A DNA stretch of 64,000 bases from Candidatus Wallbacteria bacterium (GTDB lineage Bacteria > Muiribacteriota > JAQTZZ01), in assembly GCA_028687545.1 (NCBI GenBank), contig JAQTZZ010000002.1, positions 124,001 to 188,000 on the forward strand, read 5' to 3'. The notes beneath the pieces were generated by a model. The model was not told the origin of the DNA and did no database searches. It worked only from the letters and a program-made list of their open reading frames with translations. This document shows positions 60,356 through 64,000 of the stretch, one piece after another. The translations under genes and the position numbers were made by a program. Each line of letters begins with the position of its first letter. The stretch's first letter is position 1.

Positions 60356-61318
60356 ATGCCGAAAGCCGCGCTTGAAAAACTCTTTTCAGAACCTGCCGTG
60401 TTCCTGACAGGCAACAGGAAAAATGCGGGGAAAACCACGGTTCTGAATCACCTTGTCAGATACGCAAATTCGAAAAGAGAGGCGGAACATGTCTCTCTTT
60501 TTTCCATTGGCTGGGATGGCGAAGGACGTGACAGGATCTTTGAGAATCGGAAACCGGAAATCACTGTTTTCCAAGGCATGCGCTTTCTGACCGCTGAATA
60601 CGCCCTGTCGCGAGCGGATTTCCCGTATCGGATTCTGTCAGGCTTCTCTTTCCGCTCCAATGCTGGAAATTACTATCTATGCCAAGCTCTGGCTGAAGGA
60701 AAAATCGAACTGATCGGACCTGAAGCTAATTATCAGCTGGATGAGGTTTTTTCGATTATCAAGGAATCGATGCCTGAAGGCACAGTATTGATCGACGGGG
60801 CGCTGGACAGGATCTCACAGATGGCTTCGCGGAAAGCGCCCGGCTTTGTCTTCATTTTCTCCCCTCTGCCGGGTAAAACCACTGAACAGATGCTGGCTGA
60901 TTTCAGGCTGCAGCTCTCGCTTTTTGCACTTCCAAAAGCCGGATTGCTTTCACCCGGGGAGTCGGAAATCACGGGTTACAGTAAAGGCAAGGTCGTGCTG
61001 GAATGCGGAAAAAACGATCCTTTCACCGCTGAATCGCTTGAGCTTGTTTATATTAAAGGCGCTCTCACCAGGAGCCTTGCCGATAAATTCCCCGGGGGGC
61101 TGGAACTGGTGGTGCAGGACTTCACCAGGATTTTTCTGGGTCCTGAAATTGAGCGGCGCAGGATCAGCGTGCTCGAACAGCCGGTGCCGCTGCTTTTCTG
61201 TTATAATCCAGGTCTGACAGGTATTGGTTTTCAGTCAATCCACAAAGAGCTTCTGGAAATGAATTCTGGATTTTTCCCCTCAGTCCGACTCTTAGATGTG
61301 ATGGAACTGGAGAATTAG
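60356..61318 (+). CDS. kamB: lysine 5,6-aminomutase reactivase subunit KamB
   Basis: 320 residues from ATG 60356. An in-frame GTG at 60305 with GAGG upstream would add 17 residues encoded by the promoter itself, so I prefer the ATG. A P-loop FLTGNRKNAGKTTVLN (~17-32) is followed by SIGWDGEGRDRIFENRKPEITVFQG, a block typical of KamB-type proteins, and LIGPEANYQ, VLIDGALDRISQ later. Known: in clostridia and Porphyromonas such a gene sits with a MutS-like kamC beside kamD/kamE and serves to reactivate the B12-dependent aminomutase. Assignment rests on remembered family patterns and on kamA, kce, kdd and kamC in the neighbourhood. Confidence 0.7.
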   Translation: MPKAALEKLFSEPAVFLTGNRKNAGKTTVLNHLVRYANSKREAEHVSLFSIGWDGEGRDRIFENRKPEITVFQGMRFLTAEYALSRADFPYRILSGFSFRSNAGNYYLCQALAEGKIELIGPEANYQLDEVFSIIKESMPEGTVLIDGALDRISQMASRKAPGFVFIFSPLPGKTTEQMLADFRLQLSLFALPKAGLLSPGESEITGYSKGKVVLECGKNDPFTAESLELVYIKGALTRSLADKFPGGLELVVQDFTRIFLGPEIERRRISVLEQPVPLLFCYNPGLTGIGFQSIHKELLEMNSGFFPSVRLLDVMELEN

Positions 61319-61319
61319 C

Positions 61320-62897
61320 ATGGAAAGCGCAGTCCGCCTCTATACAAAGTATTCTCTGCAGAAAAGTAAAACCGCCAGGCTGTCCCTGCTCAAGAGGGTC
61401 TCAGCCGAACACCCGGAAATCCCGCTGCAGGGCGAAAAAGAAAAATTCTTTGAACTGGTGATAATTGAAGAGCAGGACAAGCCTCTGAGGGATTTTGCCC
61501 TTGGAATTTTACACAAGCTGAAAGGGTACGAAGTTAAGCCTGTAAAGACTGCCGGACGCCCTCCTGCCAAACCTGTCAAAATCGAGCAGAATTTCAGATT
61601 CTCGGTGCAGCGCGAAAATTTCCATGGCCCTCCTGCTCAGCTCAACAGCGAATTGAAAAAGCACTTTGCCGAACAATGCCGCGATCCGTTTTTTTCAGAA
61701 GTGCCGTTTCTCAACTACCTGCGCCGCGATCTGCGTGAAATCATCCGTAAAATCCTGAAAAAACCGCCTGTTTTCGGATTCTTTCAGTCAAAGCAGCACA
61801 ATGGAGAAGCAGTTTATACTCTGGAAAAATCACTGGACCTGCAGCTTTTCTCAGGGCTGATCCCGCTGGACAGAGCGTTTTTTGCGGAAAATCACCTGCT
61901 GGACCCGGTGGCCAGGCTGGTGCCTGAACTCTATTATACTCTCGTGCTGCTGGACCCGGATGGTCTGACACTGATCTTCAGGGGAGGCCTGGAACAGGTC
62001 AGCGCCTGCTATATGCGTCTGCCTGTTTCCGCTGTTTCGGACTGTTACTATCGAGACAATCGCTGCTTCCTAAAATTGACTGGCGAGATGCTGGTTTTCA
62101 GCGAGGTCTCAGAAGATGTTTCCTCTGAAATGGAGCTTGCCGTAAAGCTGAGCCGGGTTCTCGTTTCAGCGGAAGACCTTGGAATCATCGAGCGTGAAAA
62201 AAAGCGCCTTTCAGTGGAACTCAAGGGACGCATCATCACGCAGGCGGTTTACAGCAAAAGACTTCAACTGATCACCCGGCTGAAGGATGCGATTTTTTCC
62301 CAGAGAAACATCGGCAGCATCCTGGGAAACCTGCTTTCTAAAAGTTCAGACGCCAGTAACAGGCTTATCTTCCGGGAATACGGGAAAGAGCTCTCGCTCC
62401 TTTTTTCGGACATCGTAGGCTTTACCAAAAAAACTCAGCAGATCGGCACTGTCGGGATCATGGGAGTGCTTGCACTTTACGAAAAAATTGCGGAAAACGC
62501 AGCCGTAAAATATTCCGGACAGATCATCAAGAAAATGGGAGACGGGATTCTGTTTTCCTTTGAAAAAAAGGAAAACGCAGCGCAATGCGCTTTCCATCTT
62601 CTTTCGGAAATCGATTCCACCAATCAAAATCTGGAGCATAACCACCGCTTTCAGATCAGGATCGTGCTTAATTCAGGCCTGATCTTTCAGAAAAACGGCG
62701 ACATCTTCGGGGATCCGGTGAACATGATTTCCAGGATAGAAAAGGAAGCCGGGGCAGGGGAAATCGTAGCTACTGAAAGCTTCATCACCGGGATTTCTTC
62801 TGAATTTCAATGTCAGAGCCTGGGGGAAAAAAATCTCAAGGGTTTTGAGGAACCAGTAACAATTTTCAGAATCATCAAAACCCCGGAGGACAGATGA
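61320..62897 (+). CDS. class III adenylate cyclase
   Basis: 525 residues. The N-terminal ~340 are not recognised: no membrane helix, a basic linker (~80-95), then a helical region (FLNYLRRDLREIIRKILKKP). The cyclase domain is at ~350-520: LLFSDIVGFTKKTQ (metal Asp), IIKKMGDGILFSF (Lys typical of ATP specificity and second metal Asp), DIFGDPVNMISRIEKEAGAGEIVA (Asp, and catalytic Asn and Arg). All catalytic residues are present, so an active adenylate cyclase is likely. Context: one base after kamB, overlapping kamC by 4 bp (ATGA). This position inside the reactivase pair is unusual and suggests cAMP signalling tied to lysine use. Confidence 0.85.
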   Translation: MESAVRLYTKYSLQKSKTARLSLLKRVSAEHPEIPLQGEKEKFFELVIIEEQDKPLRDFALGILHKLKGYEVKPVKTAGRPPAKPVKIEQNFRFSVQRENFHGPPAQLNSELKKHFAEQCRDPFFSEVPFLNYLRRDLREIIRKILKKPPVFGFFQSKQHNGEAVYTLEKSLDLQLFSGLIPLDRAFFAENHLLDPVARLVPELYYTLVLLDPDGLTLIFRGGLEQVSACYMRLPVSAVSDCYYRDNRCFLKLTGEMLVFSEVSEDVSSEMELAVKLSRVLVSAEDLGIIEREKKRLSVELKGRIITQAVYSKRLQLITRLKDAIFSQRNIGSILGNLLSKSSDASNRLIFREYGKELSLLFSDIVGFTKKTQQIGTVGIMGVLALYEKIAENAAVKYSGQIIKKMGDGILFSFEKKENAAQCAFHLLSEIDSTNQNLEHNHRFQIRIVLNSGLIFQKNGDIFGDPVNMISRIEKEAGAGEIVATESFITGISSEFQCQSLGEKNLKGFEEPVTIFRIIKTPEDR

Positions 62898-64000
62898 AAG
62901 ATATTTTCGTCCATCTAAGAATCGCCGAATTTCTGGAGCAGGAATGGGAGCTGTATTCTCCTGTCTGCCGCCGCCGGAAAGAGGATTTCCTTCACTTCCA
63001 TACTCCAGGGGAGGAATGCAATTTGAGACATGAATGGATGATCCAGCGGCATTTTCTGGAGTTTCTCACTAAGCTCCCGGATGCCGGTGAAAATGTCCGT
63101 GAATCACTGCGGAAAATTCCGGATGTCAGCAGCATGCTCGAACAGGAGAATCTGGCTGTATTCGAACTTTTTGACCTGAAAAAATTTCTGCTGCATTTAC
63201 GGAAAATCAGGGAAATCTGGTCCTCCAGCTCCTTAAGACCCTTTGTTTTCAAGCACGCTTATCAAAATCTCTGGCAGTTCCTGACTTTTTCCCAGGATGA
63301 GCATAGTTTCGCGATAGTATCAGGTTATTCCAGGGCATTAAGCAGCATCCGCACAAAAATTTCCAGCCTGCGCAATGCCCGCGACAGGCGCATCCAGGCT
63401 TTCTACAGACAGCTCGAACGGAAATTCAAGCTGAAAAAGCGGATCATGTCCGAAGAATTCACTGTTGATCTGGAGTCAAAACTTTTACCTGTTCTGAGAA
63501 AGTCCCCTCATTTTACGCTGATCGAAGAGAAAGGCGGCTATTGCCTGTTCAGGATCAGATTTCCTTCTGCTGTCGAACGCCTGAATCAATCGATCAACAA
63601 TCTGCGCAGAAAGGAAGCCGCTGCCGAGCTGAAAGTGCTGGACAGGCTCAACGCCTGCTATCGGAAAGTCAGGTCTAATCTGAAAAAAGATTACGAAAAC
63701 CTGATACTCTGGGAAAAGTATTTTTCCCTGGCCAGTATGTCGCAGAAACTGGGGCTAATTGAACCTGAATTGAGAAAGCGCGGAGTTTCTGTAAAAAACG
63801 GCCGTTATCTGCCTCTGGCAAAGGATCTGGCATTGCAGAATCTCAACTACACTCCGCTTGATTTCGAAACATCAACCAGCGCCAGCATCATCTCAGGCTC
63901 CAACATGGGCGGCAAGACACAGGTCCTGAAAGCCATCGGATTCCTGCAGGGGCTGTTCCAGCTCGGTTTCTTCCTGCCGGCTGAGACATTTTCCTCAAGC
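62894..64000 (+). CDS. kamC: KamC-like MutS-related ATPase, 3' end outside window
   Basis: The frame is open from ATG 62894 to the window edge, 369 codons. GGAGGA precedes the start and the ATG overlaps the cyclase stop. The first ~290 residues are helical and charged, resembling the MutS core/lever helices. At ~330 ASIISGSNMGGKTQVLKAIGF is the MutS-type Walker A. Known: MutS-like proteins encoded in lysine and ornithine aminomutase loci (KamC and its relatives) are thought to act as reactivase ATPases, not in mismatch repair. The absence of the N-terminal mismatch-recognition domain and the kam neighbourhood support KamC. kamD and kamE are expected downstream. Confidence 0.75.
   Translation, partial: MKDIFVHLRIAEFLEQEWELYSPVCRRRKEDFLHFHTPGEECNLRHEWMIQRHFLEFLTKLPDAGENVRESLRKIPDVSSMLEQENLAVFELFDLKKFLLHLRKIREIWSSSSLRPFVFKHAYQNLWQFLTFSQDEHSFAIVSGYSRALSSIRTKISSLRNARDRRIQAFYRQLERKFKLKKRIMSEEFTVDLESKLLPVLRKSPHFTLIEEKGGYCLFRIRFPSAVERLNQSINNLRRKEAAAELKVLDRLNACYRKVRSNLKKDYENLILWEKYFSLASMSQKLGLIEPELRKRGVSVKNGRYLPLAKDLALQNLNYTPLDFETSTSASIISGSNMGGKTQVLKAIGFLQGLFQLGFFLPAETFSSS

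Noticed and set aside
62894-64000. Mismatch repair MutS/MutS2
   Set aside because: The Walker A is MutS-like, but the mismatch-recognition domain is absent and the neighbours are lysine-fermentation genes, so KamC fits better.
1-64000. CRISPR arrays, tRNA/rRNA genes, prophage or classical insertion sequences
   Set aside because: No regularly spaced short repeats, cloverleaf or rRNA segments, integrases or transposases were recognised.

Overview
The window looks like a chromosomal segment from an anaerobic, diderm (LPS-bearing) bacterium. Outer-membrane and lipid A genes (bamA, skp, lpxD, lpxK, kdtA, lpxL-like, tamB, an MCE/Mla pair) show the cell envelope type. A lysine-fermentation locus (kce, kdd, kamA and the two reactivase genes kamB/kamC) and many radical SAM proteins point to anaerobic life. 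Very long HEAT/TPR proteins and unusual gene neighbourhoods suggest a poorly sampled lineage. Sequence alone does not settle the phylum, and no rRNA, tRNA, CRISPR or phage genes were seen.

Layout. 1-9.7 kb (minus strand): an envelope-assembly operon, read from a HEAT-like membrane protein through mlaF, mlaD, tamB, bamA and skp to a truncated lpxD at the left edge. 9.8-14.2 kb (minus): an orphan prepilin with a dockerin-like calcium loop, pdxA, lpxK and an SGNH-like membrane-anchored protein. 14.4-23.6 kb (plus): three tandem paralogous giant radical SAM/SPASM-TPR proteins built from expandable modules. Two copies of a ~170-bp structured, MITE-like repeat lie at about 11.9 and 23.7 kb, in the same orientation on either side of the lpxK/SGNH/radical-SAM segment. 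23.8-33.7 kb (minus): kdtA, an lpxL-like acyltransferase and a 2656-residue HEAT-TPR protein in one overlapping operon. 33.8-36.1 kb: a small membrane ORF, radA and a small membrane protein.

36.1-47.5 kb is a surface-polysaccharide/LPS-core island: gmhB, CDP-glucose 4,6-dehydratase, several glycosyltransferases, a GT9 heptosyltransferase-like gene, a frameshifted methyltransferase, and an operon (FkbM methyltransferase, 3,5-epimerase, C-methyltransferase, sugar reductase/epimerase) that fits synthesis of a branched deoxysugar. 47.7-49.7 kb holds a divergent TIR-like protein and a zinc-ribbon membrane protein. 49.85-55.5 kb (minus) has a three-gene TPR / asparagine-synthetase-like / radical SAM cassette followed by rsmE and mtaB.

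55.75-64 kb (plus) is the lysine-fermentation region. kce-kdd-kamA ends in a clear terminator, then come an ECF sigma factor with a membrane partner, kamB, a class III adenylate cyclase and a kamC truncated by the right edge. kamD/kamE, the coenzyme-B12 aminomutase served by KamB/KamC, would be expected just beyond the window. Several plus-strand genes have a -10 box only 6-7 nt from their ATG, suggesting leaderless transcripts.
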